64,000 nt of DNA from Betaproteobacteria bacterium (GCA_016791265.1 JAEUMY010000009.1:57925-121924), one strand, 5' to 3'; positions 10,624 through 19,323 are shown, counted from the stretch's first letter. The notes: generated by a model from the sequence alone, not told the origin. Program-made: numbers and translations.

Positions 10624-10635
10624 GCGAATATTCGC
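10624..10635. repeat. Iterated palindrome GCGAATATTCGC
   Basis: Exact copy between nnrS and the next small gene, 16 bp before that gene's ATG. Confidence 0.85.
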
Positions 10636-10650
10636 AACTGGGAGACTTTG

Positions 10651-10884
10651 ATGACTCAAGCCTGTGGTGGCAAATGCACTTGTTCAGACATGTCTGAAGG
10701 ATTCTCGTGCCCCGCATTTGATGCCGCGCCGGTCGCGCTGCCCGCGAAGTTCGGCCTGGGCGACGCGGCTTTGCGCGATGCCGCTAAAGCGCCAGTGCCC
10801 GACGTGCCGACGTCCGAGACACTGCATCCGGACGCGCAGACTGCCGCGCAAGATGCAACCGCCGCAGTGACGCCGCGATCGTGA
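10651..10884 (+). CDS. Small Cys-rich protein of unknown function
   Basis: 77 residues; ribosome site GGGAGA 9 bp before the ATG. Four cysteines cluster at the N-terminus (C5, C9, C11, C20 in CGGKCTCSDMSEGFSC), followed by an Ala/Pro-rich low-complexity tail. I recognise no family. It lies between nnrS and a nitronate monooxygenase and overlaps the latter by GTGA, so it is probably co-expressed and may bind metal. Real-gene status is supported by the ribosome site and the coupling. Confidence 0.65.
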   Translation: MTQACGGKCTCSDMSEGFSCPAFDAAPVALPAKFGLGDAALRDAAKAPVPDVPTSETLHPDAQTAAQDATAAVTPRS

Positions 10885-12050
10885 CCGCTCGTCTGCCTAC
10901 CTTCCGTCTGCGCGGCCGGGAACTCAAGCCGGTGGTGCAGGGCGGCATGGGCGTGGGCGTTTCGGCGCATCGACTGGCCGGCAGTGTCGCGGCGCATGGC
11001 GCGATGGGCACGGTGTCGGCGGTGGATCTGCGTCGCCTGCATCCCGACCTGATGGCTCGATCGGAAAAGTCGCGCGACGCCGCAGCGATCAACGCGGCCA
11101 ACCTGGAGGCGCTGGATCGCGAGGTGCGTGCGGCGCGAGAGCTATCCGCCGGCCGCGGGCTGGTGGCCGTCAATGTGATGCGCGCCGTCAGCGAATATTC
11201 GCAGTATGTGAAGCAGGCCTGCGCCAGCGGTGCCGAGGCCATTGTCGTCGGTGCGGGCTTGCCGTTCGACCTGCCTGCATTGACTGCGGCTCATCCCGAT
11301 GTGGCGCTCATCCCCATCCTTTCTGACGCGCGCGGGGTGTCAGTCGTCATCAAGAAATGGTCAAAGCAGGGCCGCCTGCCCGACGCGATCATCATCGAGC
11401 ACCCCGGCTGGGCCGGTGGCCATCTCGGCGCATCGCGGATGGAGGACGTCAACGATTCGCGCTTCGACTTCACCGCGGTTCTGCCCGCTGTGTTCGCCGT
11501 GTTCGACGAGCTGGGCATCGCGCGCGACGCCGTGCCGGTGATCGTCGCCGGCGGCATCGATTCGCACGAGAAGGCGCGGGCCGCATGGGCGCTGGGTGCG
11601 TCGGCCGTGCAGCTCGGCACTGCATTCGCCGTGACCGAGGAATGCGACGCCCACCCGCGCTTCAAGGATGTGCTGGCCCAGGCAAAGCCCGAGGACATCG
11701 TCACCTTCATGAGCGTGGCCGGCCTGCCTGCGCGCGCCGTGCGCACGCCCTGGCTGGAGAGCTACCTGGCCAAACTGGACGCGCTCACCCGGCGCGCCTG
11801 TCCCAGGAAAGCCTGCACGCTCGCCTTTGATTGCCTTTCCACCTGCGGGCTGCGGGATGGCATCGCGCGCATCGGCCAGTTCTGCATCGACAACCAGCTG
11901 GCCGCCGCGCTGCGCGGCGACGTGGCGCGCGGCTTGTTCTTCCGCGGCGCCGGGCGGCTCCCGTTCGGTGCGAATATTCGCAGTGCGCGCGAGCTGATCG
12001 ACTACCTGCTCACCGGGGTCATGCCGGACATGTCCGCCTCGCCTGCATAG
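10881..12050 (+). CDS. Nitronate monooxygenase / 2-nitropropane dioxygenase family flavoprotein
   Basis: 389 residues from a GTG overlapping the previous stop. Typical FMN-barrel features: VVQGGMGVGVS near the start, IVVGAGLPFDLP, IEHPGWAGGH, VIVAGGIDS and GASAVQLGTAF. These enzymes oxidise nitroalkanes or propionate-3-nitronate. The position between nnrS and a hemerythrin points to reactive-nitrogen detoxification. The C-terminal Cys-rich piece (CPRKACTLAFDCLSTCGLRDG) is characteristic of a subgroup, and its role is unknown. Two palindrome copies lie in the gene. Confidence 0.88.
   Translation: MTARLPTFRLRGRELKPVVQGGMGVGVSAHRLAGSVAAHGAMGTVSAVDLRRLHPDLMARSEKSRDAAAINAANLEALDREVRAARELSAGRGLVAVNVMRAVSEYSQYVKQACASGAEAIVVGAGLPFDLPALTAAHPDVALIPILSDARGVSVVIKKWSKQGRLPDAIIIEHPGWAGGHLGASRMEDVNDSRFDFTAVLPAVFAVFDELGIARDAVPVIVAGGIDSHEKARAAWALGASAVQLGTAFAVTEECDAHPRFKDVLAQAKPEDIVTFMSVAGLPARAVRTPWLESYLAKLDALTRRACPRKACTLAFDCLSTCGLRDGIARIGQFCIDNQLAAALRGDVARGLFFRGAGRLPFGANIRSARELIDYLLTGVMPDMSASPA
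11191..11202. repeat. Iterated palindrome GCGAATATTCGC
   Basis: Exact copy in the nitronate monooxygenase gene, read as EYS. Confidence 0.85.
11970..11981. repeat. Iterated palindrome GCGAATATTCGC
   Basis: Exact copy in the nitronate monooxygenase gene, read as ANIR. Confidence 0.85.
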
Positions 12051-12100
12051 CCCGTCATGCACCGGCGATTTCACTGAACCCATGGAGAGAGATTCACACC

Positions 12101-12661
12101 ATGCCCATCCCGCTTGAATCCCTGCTCCAGTCCGGCCCCGGCTTTGATGCGCCGGTGGAGATGTTGCAGGCCTGCCATGACCGCATTGAAGGCCAGTGCG
12201 ACACGTTGTTGCGGCTGTTGCCGCACCTCGCGGCGAATGGTGCCGACAGCCAGGCGCGTGAGGCCGCCGCCGCAGTGCTGCGCTACTTCGACACGGCCGG
12301 CGAGAATCACCACCAGGATGAGGAGGTTGATCTCTTTCCGGCTTTGCGCGCGCATGCGGGCGCGCGGCTGCCGGAAGTCGAAGCCCTGCTGGCGGTGCTG
12401 CTGGCGGACCACCAGCGCATGCGCGACGCGTGGATGCAGCAAGTGCGGCCCGCACTGCAGGCGATCACGCGCGGTGAAGCCGCATTGTCACCAGCCGGCA
12501 CACAGGCTTTTGTGGACCTGTATCGGCAGCATATCGACCGTGAAAACAGCGAGCTCCTGCCGCTGGCGCAGGCGGTGCTCGGGCCGGCCGTGCAGGTGGA
12601 GCTTGGCCGGCACATGGCGGCACGGCGGCACGTGCCGGCGAACGTCACCGTCAAAGCATGA
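12101..12661 (+). CDS. Hemerythrin HHE-domain protein
   Basis: 186 residues. The diiron ligand pattern is visible: His in ACHDRIE, HHQDEEVDLFP, His in LLADHQRM, and HIDREN-SELLPLA. Non-heme diiron hemerythrins bind oxygen or nitric oxide. It is preceded by a GGAGAG ribosome site. As last gene of the nnrS set it supports a nitrogen-oxide or oxygen response role. Its stop overlaps the convergent next gene by 11 bp. Confidence 0.88.
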   Translation: MPIPLESLLQSGPGFDAPVEMLQACHDRIEGQCDTLLRLLPHLAANGADSQAREAAAAVLRYFDTAGENHHQDEEVDLFPALRAHAGARLPEVEALLAVLLADHQRMRDAWMQQVRPALQAITRGEAALSPAGTQAFVDLYRQHIDRENSELLPLAQAVLGPAVQVELGRHMAARRHVPANVTVKA

Positions 12662-13280
12662 TCGACGCGCAGCGTCCGAACTGATACACCACGCGATCAT
12701 TGCGTGTGCGCGGCGGCGCGGAGAGCACCGGGCAGGGCGGATTGCGATAGCCACCAGGCTCGAGGGTGATGTCGTCGGCCGTGTCGGCCCAGAGTCCGCC
12801 ATGCACCGGACGGAAGGTCCACTGGTGATAGCCCGCGCGCGCTGCGCAGTCGAGCAGTTCCTCACCGTCCGGCACCTCGGCCACGTAGGGTGCGGAGCCT
12901 TCGATGGCGGTGGGCAGCGAGCCGAACGCGTTGAGGCAATCCAGTGTTTCGCCGGCATCGGCGCCGGGGCGTTTGCAGGCGCGCGCATCGCGGCGCGCCA
13001 AGTCCCAGGCACCCAGTTCCCATGCCGCTTCCAAGAGCGCGTTGTCGAGATCGTTGAAGCGGTCCCAGCGTTCGTTCACCTGCAACGCGGAGCTGGGCAC
13101 GGGCTGATACGCCACCGGCGCGGCATTGTCCTGGTCGGCGAGCTTCACTTCGACAAAGCCATGCCAGTGCAACGTCAGCACGACGGGCGTGTTGGCATGC
13201 GGCACGGCGGCCACGGACACCGCCACCAGCGGCAGCCGGTTGGACACAAGCTGGGTCTCGATCAGGTCGATAAGGTGCAT
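12651..13280 (-). CDS. Hypothetical protein
   Basis: 209 residues starting MHLIDLIETQLVSNRLPLVAV, with no membrane helix or signal peptide. The middle is Trp- and acidic-rich (NERWDRFNDLDNALLEAAWE), and four to five cysteines are spread through the C-terminal half. I recognise no family. It is convergent with the hemerythrin gene and stands alone on its strand. Confidence 0.7.
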   Translation of the reverse strand: MHLIDLIETQLVSNRLPLVAVSVAAVPHANTPVVLTLHWHGFVEVKLADQDNAAPVAYQPVPSSALQVNERWDRFNDLDNALLEAAWELGAWDLARRDARACKRPGADAGETLDCLNAFGSLPTAIEGSAPYVAEVPDGEELLDCAARAGYHQWTFRPVHGGLWADTADDITLEPGGYRNPPCPVLSAPPRTRNDRVVYQFGRCASIML

Positions 13281-13480
13281 GGTGCGCTTCACTCCTTTCC
13301 GAAGAGATGACGGATCGCGAGAAAATTTCGCCACAAAGCCACGCGTCCGTGTTGCTAGCAGCCCGGCGCACCGGTTGCCAATGCGTCGACGCGCGCCGGT
13401 GCCGCCCTTCGGGCTGGCGCAGCAATTCCCGCGCCAATGGCAAAATGCGTCCGGTCTCCACGACATCCGCCGCGTCCCTT

Positions 13481-13810
13481 ATGCCGCCTTTGCTTGGTCC
13501 CGACGAAAAAGCCGAACTCGAAAGCCTCATGCTTGACTGCCTGAGGGGCTTCTACCGCGCCCATGGTGGCGCGGGGCTCCTGGCGCCAGGCCTCACGCTG
13601 GTTGTGCGCGGTGACGGTGTCTCGCTTGAACCGGCCGCCGCCGCGTCGTGCATTGCGCAGGTGGAGATCCGCAAACTCTTTACCGCCATCTGCTATCTCG
13701 CGGGCGATGCCGGCGGCAATGGCGACGTGGCGGTCCCCGAGGACGCGCTCGCCAGCCTGGCCACCGAGGCCACCAGCGCCACGGCGGCGCAGATCAACAA
13801 GCTGGGCTGA
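13481..13810 (+). CDS. Hypothetical protein upstream of bioA
   Basis: 109 residues from the ATG at 13481 (MPPLLGPDEKAELESLMLDC). The frame is open 58 codons further upstream, but that part looks non-coding (Arg/Ser-rich, antisense-like). Predicted mixed alpha/beta with no signal peptide and no known motif. It ends 4 bp before bioA, so the two are probably co-transcribed. Confidence 0.6.
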   Translation: MPPLLGPDEKAELESLMLDCLRGFYRAHGGAGLLAPGLTLVVRGDGVSLEPAAAASCIAQVEIRKLFTAICYLAGDAGGNGDVAVPEDALASLATEATSATAAQINKLG

Positions 13811-13814
13811 CGCC

Positions 13815-15209
13815 ATGTCCCGGTCGGAGAATCTGGTTGCACGCAGTCTGGGCGCCGTGTGGCATCCCTGCACCCAGATGAAGCATCACGAGCAGTTCCC
13901 GCTTGTGCCCATTGCGCGCGGCGAAGGGGTGTGGCTCATCGACCCGGACGGCAAACGCTATCTCGATGGCGTGAGTTCGTGGTGGGTCAATCTCTTCGGT
14001 CACGCCAACCCGCGCATCAATGCCGCGATCAAGGACCAGCTAGACCGTTTGCCTCACGTCATCCTCGCCGGCTTCACCCAGGAACCGGTGGTCGAGCTGT
14101 CCGAGCGACTCGCTGAACTCTCCGGACTGGGCCACGCGTTCTATGGTTCCGATGGCGCGAGTGCGGTCGAGATCGCGCTCAAGATGAGCTTTCACTACTG
14201 GAAGAACACCGGCCGGCCGGGCAAGCGCAAGTTCGTGTCGCTGGAAGGCAGCTATCACGGTGAAACGCTGGGTGCGCTGTCGGTCACCGATGTCGCCATC
14301 TTCCGTGAAGCCTACGGGCCGCTGCTGGCGGAAAACATCATCGCCCCCTTCCCGGGGCCGGGCCGTTCCGCGCTGTCCTGCGAGTCCTGCTGCGCCGATT
14401 GCGTGCAGCCCTCGCTCATCGCGCTGGAGCGAATATTCGCGACCCAGCACGAAGAGATTGCCGCGCTCATCGTCGAGCCGCTGGTGCAGGGCGCGGCTGG
14501 CATGCGCATGTACCACCCGGCCTGGCTCACGGGGGCCCGTGAGCTGTGCGACCGCTTCGGCATCCACCTCATCGCCGACGAAATCATGACCGGCTTCGGC
14601 CGCACCGGCACGGTGTTCGCCCACCAACAAGCGAATATTCGCCCCGACTTTCTGTGCCTTTCCAAAGGCATCACGGCGGGCTACCTGCCGCTCTCCTGCG
14701 TGCTCGCCACCGACACCGTCTACGCCGCGTTCTATGACGACGCGACTGCGAAGGGTTTCCTGCATTCGCACTCCTACACCGGCAACGCGCTGGCCTGCCG
14801 TGCGGCCGTGGAGACACTGCGAATATTCGCGGACGATGACGTCATCGAATCCAACCGCGCCAAGGCCGAGCGCTTTGATACCTACCTGGCACCGTTGGCC
14901 GCCCACGCGAATATTCGCAACCTGCGCCGCACCGGCATGATCTGGGCGTTCGAGGTCGAGCCGGCCCATGCCGACTTCCCCTGGGCGTACGAGGTCGAGG
15001 CGGCCAATGCCGATTTCGCCCGCCGCGCGTTTCGGCATGCATTGCAGCGTGGTGTGCTGCTGCGGCCCATCGGCAACACGATCTACTTCATGCCGCCCTA
15101 CATCATCAACGACGCGGAGTTCAAGCTGCTGGTCGACTGCGCGCTGGACATCGCGGATTTTCTCGGCGCGAGGCAGACTGCCTTCGCGCACACCAAGTCG
15201 CTGCCATGA
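13815..15209 (+). CDS. bioA: Adenosylmethionine-8-amino-7-oxononanoate aminotransferase
   Basis: 464 residues, class III PLP aminotransferase. It makes 7,8-diaminopelargonate in biotin synthesis. BioA hallmarks: WHPCTQMK near the start, GVSSWWVNLFGH, the GSDGASAVEIALK phosphate-binding block, LIADEIMTGFGRTG, and the PLP lysine in CLSKGITAGYLPLS. HSHSYTGNALACRAA is also typical. Unusual: four exact copies of the 12-bp palindrome within 490 bp, and a 39-bp imperfect tandem duplication near the C-terminus. It overlaps dacB by ATGA. Confidence 0.95.
   Translation: MSRSENLVARSLGAVWHPCTQMKHHEQFPLVPIARGEGVWLIDPDGKRYLDGVSSWWVNLFGHANPRINAAIKDQLDRLPHVILAGFTQEPVVELSERLAELSGLGHAFYGSDGASAVEIALKMSFHYWKNTGRPGKRKFVSLEGSYHGETLGALSVTDVAIFREAYGPLLAENIIAPFPGPGRSALSCESCCADCVQPSLIALERIFATQHEEIAALIVEPLVQGAAGMRMYHPAWLTGARELCDRFGIHLIADEIMTGFGRTGTVFAHQQANIRPDFLCLSKGITAGYLPLSCVLATDTVYAAFYDDATAKGFLHSHSYTGNALACRAAVETLRIFADDDVIESNRAKAERFDTYLAPLAAHANIRNLRRTGMIWAFEVEPAHADFPWAYEVEAANADFARRAFRHALQRGVLLRPIGNTIYFMPPYIINDAEFKLLVDCALDIADFLGARQTAFAHTKSLP
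14429..14440. repeat. Iterated palindrome GCGAATATTCGC
   Basis: Exact copy in bioA, read as RIFA (uses the rare ATA codon). Confidence 0.85.
14631..14642. repeat. Iterated palindrome GCGAATATTCGC
   Basis: Exact copy in bioA, read as ANIR. Confidence 0.85.
14819..14830. repeat. Iterated palindrome GCGAATATTCGC
   Basis: Exact copy in bioA, read as RIFA. Confidence 0.85.
14907..14918. repeat. Iterated palindrome GCGAATATTCGC
   Basis: Exact copy in bioA, read as ANIR. Confidence 0.85.
14943..15020 (+). repeat. 39-bp imperfect tandem duplication within bioA
   Basis: Two adjacent 13-codon units, 14943-14981 (WAFEVEPAHADFP) and 14982-15020 (WAYEVEAANADFA). They lengthen the C-terminal domain by one unit in frame. 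They have diverged at several bases, so the event is not recent. Confidence 0.85.
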
Positions 15210-16624
15210 AACTGCTCTATCGCTCGCTTGCACCCATCGCATTGGCCGCCAGCTTGACGGCCACGGCACAGTCCGCCGGCACGCTGCCAACGCCCGTGGC
15301 CGAGGTGCTGAAGCGCGCTGGCGTGCCCGAGTCGTCGGCCGCGCTGGTCGTGCGTGAGTTGGGTGCGGTGCGTCCGCTGGTGCAACACAACAGTGCGCGC
15401 GGACTCAATCCGGCGTCGACCATGAAGCTCCTCACCACCGGCGCGGCACTCGAGCTGCTTGGCCCCGCCTTCACCTACAAGACCGATTTTCTGGTGAAGG
15501 GTACGGTGGCCCACGGCGTGCTGGAGGGCGATCTGTTCATCAAGGCGGGCGGCGATCCCAAGCTCACCTACGAGCGCGTGTGGGCGGCGCTGCGCCAGGT
15601 GCGCGAGCGCGGCATCCGCGAGATTCGTGGTGACATCGTCATCGACCGCAGCTACTTTGCGCCCATCGAGCACGACCCTGCCAAGTTCGACGGCAAGTCG
15701 CTGCGCGCCTACAACGTCGGGCCGGATGCGCTGCTGCTCAATTTCAAGACTCTCATGCTGCGCTTCGTTCCCGATGGAGAGACCGTGCGCATCGTCACCG
15801 AACCACCGCTCGCCAGCGTGGAGATTCTGTCGCGCGTGCAGCTGGCGAAAAACGGCAGCTGCGGCGACTGGCAAGAGCGGCTGAAGGTCGATGTGCGCGA
15901 GGATGACCTGCTTGCGATCATCCATGTCGAAGGGCGCTATCCCGAAAGCTGCGGCGAGCGCGCCTGGCCGATCAGCGTGTTCGACCATCAGCGCTATGCC
16001 CGCGTGCTGCTGCACACCCTGTGGAGCGAGGCGGGCGGCAAACTCACCGGCGTCATCCGCGAAGGCCAGGCCCCGGCCGATGCGCGCCGCGTGCTGCAGA
16101 TCGAGTCACCCGCGCTGGCCGAACTGATCCGCGACATCAACAAGTACTCCAACAACGTCATGGCGCGCCAGGTGTTCCTGTCGCTCTCGGCCGAGCGCGA
16201 TCAGGCGCCGGGCACGGCGGCGCGCTCGGCGCTGCTCATTCGCAACTGGCTCGCCGGACTGGAAATCGACGCACCGGAGCTCGTCATCGAAAATGGCTCC
16301 GGCCTCTCGCGCGTCGACCGCATCTCAGCCGGCAGCACGGCGGCGCTGCTGGATGCACTCTGGCGGCGCGGCACCATGCCCGAGTTGATTTCATCGCTCT
16401 CACTGGTGGGCCAGGACGGCACGTTCAAGAAACGCGAAACCGCCAATGGCCTGGCCGCGCACCTGAAAAGCGGCACGTTGAACGACGTGCGCGCCACCGC
16501 CGGTTTCGTGCTGGATCGCAAAGGCTGGCGCTGGGTGGTGGTGATGTACATCCAGCATGGCAATGCGCCCGCCGCGTCCGGTGCGCAGGAGGTGCTGCTC
16601 AACTGGTTGTCGGAGCGGCCGTAG
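15206..16624 (+). CDS. dacB: D-alanyl-D-alanine carboxypeptidase/endopeptidase (PBP4 family)
   Basis: 472 residues with a signal peptide (cleavage likely after SLTATAQSA). All three penicillin-binding active-site motifs are present: STMK (SxxK), YSNN (SxN) and HLKSGTL (KTG-like KSG). It trims or cleaves peptidoglycan cross-links in the periplasm. The start overlaps the bioA stop as ATGA. The long domain insertion between SxxK and SxN is as expected for class C PBP4 proteins. Confidence 0.93.
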   Translation: MKLLYRSLAPIALAASLTATAQSAGTLPTPVAEVLKRAGVPESSAALVVRELGAVRPLVQHNSARGLNPASTMKLLTTGAALELLGPAFTYKTDFLVKGTVAHGVLEGDLFIKAGGDPKLTYERVWAALRQVRERGIREIRGDIVIDRSYFAPIEHDPAKFDGKSLRAYNVGPDALLLNFKTLMLRFVPDGETVRIVTEPPLASVEILSRVQLAKNGSCGDWQERLKVDVREDDLLAIIHVEGRYPESCGERAWPISVFDHQRYARVLLHTLWSEAGGKLTGVIREGQAPADARRVLQIESPALAELIRDINKYSNNVMARQVFLSLSAERDQAPGTAARSALLIRNWLAGLEIDAPELVIENGSGLSRVDRISAGSTAALLDALWRRGTMPELISSLSLVGQDGTFKKRETANGLAAHLKSGTLNDVRATAGFVLDRKGWRWVVVMYIQHGNAPAASGAQEVLLNWLSERP

Positions 16625-16876
16625 AGGGGTGATGGTCGCGCCGCGTCTCCGCTGAGGGTACTTCCCGCGGGCGGTGCTGAGTGATGTCCAGTCGGCGCGT
16701 TGGCTCTCCGAGCGTGCGAGAGGTGCCGCAGCCGGTGCAAACGTGTCGCAGTCAAGTGCGCAGGACCGCGGCGCTGTAGTCGCGGGTCGGCTGGCGCACT
16801 TTCGGTGCGAACGGCGCAGAGCTGTCCGAAGACGTGAGCACATCATGCGGATTTCTCACGCCACTGCGCCCACTTT

Positions 16877-17784
16877 TTACACGTGGGTATGGATCATCGT
16901 CGTCTTCACATCGTTGTGACCTAACAGCTCCTGCACGGTGCGGATGTCGTAGCCGGATTTCAGCAGATGCGTGGCAAAGCAGTGGCGCAAAGGTGGAGAC
17001 GGAGTTTCGGTCAACATGTCGACCGCCGTTGAAACGGCCGCCCACTGAATTGGGCGGCGCGCCCTGCAAGGGTGCGGCGTGGCGGGTTGGTGGATGCCCG
17101 CCGCGCGATCAGCCTCCCAGCGCTGGCGCGAGCCGGCCAACCGGTGATGCAGCGCCGAGCGCAAGGATTGCGGCAGCATCAAGGCGCGATCTTTGTTGCC
17201 CTTGGCCTCGCGCACGATGATCGTCCCGCTCAGAGAATCAATGTCCTTCACCCGCAGGCGAAACGCCTTGTTGATACGCATGCCCGTGCCATACAGCAGG
17301 CGGGCCATCAGTTGGTAGTGCGCAGGCAGCGCCGCAATATTGCTCGCCACCTCATGTCGCGACAGCACCACCAGCAAACGCTTTACCTCCTTTGGCCGGC
17401 CGATTTCCGTCAGCCAGAGCAGCTCCACCCCTAGCACCCGTCCACATACAGAAACAACAGGGCCGACAACGCCTGCCGGTGCGTGGATGCCGAGACCAAC
17501 CGCTCGGCCACCAGCGCCCGCAGAAACGGCTCCGCCTCCTCCCGCCCCATTTCCGCCGGATGCCGAACACCGTGGAAGCGGATGTAGGCCTTGATCCAGT
17601 AGACGTAAATCATTTCCATACTTAAACTGAAATGCAGGTAACGGATGCGCTCACGCACCTGATCCAGCAAGCGCGATGAATGTAATGGTGGCAGAGGCCG
17701 GGGGGCGGTGTGTGTAAAGCTGTACGTAAATGCCGCATAGGCGAATATTCGCAACGCAGTCAAGCGGTTGCGGAGGAAACTCAT
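16877..17784 (-). pseudogene. intI: Inactivated integron integrase
   Basis: The N-terminal part (17431-17784) has [31 protein letters not shown] and [17 protein letters not shown]. The C-terminal part (16877-17437) has [21 protein letters not shown] and [18 protein letters not shown]. Four defects are visible: a one-base deletion near 17437; loss of much of the integron-specific region before box II; the box II His replaced by Pro ([11 protein letters not shown]); and the catalytic Tyr changed to His (MIHTHV) just before a stop. One palindrome copy lies in its leader. Confidence 0.93.
17741..17752. repeat. Iterated palindrome GCGAATATTCGC
   Basis: Exact copy near the 5' end of the intI remnant, read as RIFA; the last exact copy before the cassette array. 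Confidence 0.85.
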
Positions 17785-17846
17785 GCGCTGCTAACCCGCG
17801 TGGCGGGGTGTTATCACGCGGAAACGCGGATTAAATTAAGTTAGAC
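17785..17846 (+). other. attI-like recombination site
   Basis: GTTAGAC at 17840-17846 fits the GTTRRRY crossover core and sits between intI and the first cassette. The upstream bases contain CCGCGT/ACGCGG repeats that could be integrase-binding sites. Confidence 0.7.
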
Positions 17847-17865
17847 CTTTCGCAAGGCAACGAGC

Positions 17866-18267
17866 ATGCGGAAGCAGTATCACTTCAGGCCGAGCGCCGC
17901 AGGGCTACGTGCCTGGGACGTTGATCGCCTTGTCTCCCTCTCGAAAGAGGTCGAGCCTGAGCTCGTGCCCATCACTGCCATTCGCGAACTCGACGAGCCT
18001 TACTGGGGCGAGCCGATGAACTGCCGAAGCGTTGCTGACCATGCTCGCCTCATAGCCGAGGCCGATCTCGGTTTCCCCATCATCCTTTCGAGCGACGGCC
18101 GCATCATGGACGGAATGCACCGTGTTCTGAAAGCAATGAACCTTGGCGAGACCCACATTCGTGCCGTGCGCTTCGCCTCTGATCCAGCGCCGGACTTCGT
18201 GGGTGTTGACCCCGATGATCTGCCCTATGATGAAGAGCCGAAAGCGAGTAAGGCGCGTGAGGGCTAA
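17866..18267 (+). CDS. Cassette 1: ParB-nuclease-like small protein
   Basis: 133 residues. VPITAIRELDEPYW, then HARLIAEADLGFPIILSSDG followed by RIMDGMHRVLKAMNLG resembles the ParB/Srx fold, where (I)MDGxHR is the conserved core. Similar proteins are common in integron cassettes; role unknown. Its TAA lies inside the attC left end, as is usual for cassettes. Confidence 0.7.
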   Translation: MRKQYHFRPSAAGLRAWDVDRLVSLSKEVEPELVPITAIRELDEPYWGEPMNCRSVADHARLIAEADLGFPIILSSDGRIMDGMHRVLKAMNLGETHIRAVRFASDPAPDFVGVDPDDLPYDEEPKASKAREG

Positions 18268-18385
18268 CAACACGTTGGAGCGGACCGTGAGGCATGGTGC
18301 CGCACCCTGGTTGCCAACCCGTGGTTGGCTGGCTCTGCATGTGGCAAGCGGCTTCGTGCCCGGCCGCTCAACTCGGTCGTTAGGC
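18262..18385 (+). other. attC site 1
   Basis: GGCTAAC at 18262 and GTTAGGC at 18379-18385 bound an imperfect 124-bp palindrome. The inner boxes TTGGAGCGG and CCGCTCAA pair with one extrahelical base, as expected of attC. Confidence 0.85.
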
Positions 18386-18395
18386 CGCAGACAAA

Positions 18396-18908
18396 ATGCA
18401 CGTCGCACTCCTCCAGGCATCGGATTCAAAGCAATACCGAGAACTCATGCTTGAGGCCTACGAGCAAGCCCCCGACGCCTTCACGTCAACTGCAGAAGAC
18501 AGAGCAGCCGAACCCGATTCCTTCTGGGTAAAGCGCATCGCCGACCCCTCAGGCTTGAACGTGGCTGTTGGCGCCTTCAATGGCACTGAACTGGTTGGAA
18601 CTGTTGCCCTCGAACTTTCACGCAAGGCAAAGACACGACACAAAGGCTTGGTGATCGGCATGTACGTCATACCACGGGCACGCGGCACTGGGGCAGCGAA
18701 GACTTTGATTCAATTTCTCATCACTCATGCATCCACGCTTCCGGGACTGAAAACGCTAACCCTGACTGTCACGGACGGAAACCAGCCCGCGATCAAGCTT
18801 TACAGGTCTGCCGGCTTCCAAGAATTCGGGGTCGAGCCAATGGCCATCCTCACCCCATCGGGCTACAAGGCAAAGGTCTACATGTGGCTCCCGCTTCAGG
18901 CAAAGTGA
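18396..18908 (+). CDS. Cassette 2: GNAT family N-acetyltransferase
   Basis: 170 residues. The GNAT core is visible: VGTVALEL, then IGMYVIPRARGTGAAKTLI (acetyl-CoA-binding R/Q-x-x-G-x-G/A loop), then LTVTDGNQPAIKLYRSAGF. Substrate unknown. It begins 11 bp after attC 1 and ends 8 bp before attC 2. Confidence 0.85.
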   Translation: MHVALLQASDSKQYRELMLEAYEQAPDAFTSTAEDRAAEPDSFWVKRIADPSGLNVAVGAFNGTELVGTVALELSRKAKTRHKGLVIGMYVIPRARGTGAAKTLIQFLITHASTLPGLKTLTLTVTDGNQPAIKLYRSAGFQEFGVEPMAILTPSGYKAKVYMWLPLQAK

Positions 18909-18915
18909 AGCTGCG

Positions 18916-19044
18916 GCCTAACACGTCGCTCAACCTGACTCGCTACGGCATGCAGCGTAAGCTTGGTCCGCGGCCTATGAGGCATCATCGCGTACCAGGC
19001 TTACGCCGCCCGCCTCCGCTCGCAGGTTAGCTCCAACGTTAGAC
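18916..19044 (+). other. attC site 2
   Basis: GCCTAAC at 18916-18922 and GTTAGAC at 19038-19044 bound a 129-bp imperfect palindrome. Confidence 0.85.
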
Positions 19045-19047
19045 AGC

Positions 19048-19323
19048 ATGTACCGAATTACTCTAGCGTGCAGCGGAGTTTCGCTTGCCGAAGGTCCGCA
19101 AGTTGTCGCTGACGTCTTGGAAGAGTTCGGCCACAGACCATGGCAACAAGTCATCGTCTGCGAATGGCGGGAGCAGAAAGTTGTGCTGATTGCTGAAAAC
19201 GACTTCGACGCTAGAGGCGAAGCACTGGCTGATGAGTTTTCAGATGCAATAGCCGCAAACTGGAGCGGAGGTTTCTCGGTGAGCATCATTAGTGTTGCAG
19301 AAGTGCCCGGCGATGCTGTCTAA
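19048..19323 (+). CDS. Cassette 3: hypothetical protein
   Basis: 91 residues (MYRITLACSGVSLAEGPQVV...). A small soluble alpha/beta protein with no known motif. It starts 3 bp after attC 2, and its stop lies inside attC 3. The gene call rests on cassette position and clean boundaries. Confidence 0.65.
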   Translation: MYRITLACSGVSLAEGPQVVADVLEEFGHRPWQQVIVCEWREQKVVLIAENDFDARGEALADEFSDAIAANWSGGFSVSIISVAEVPGDAV

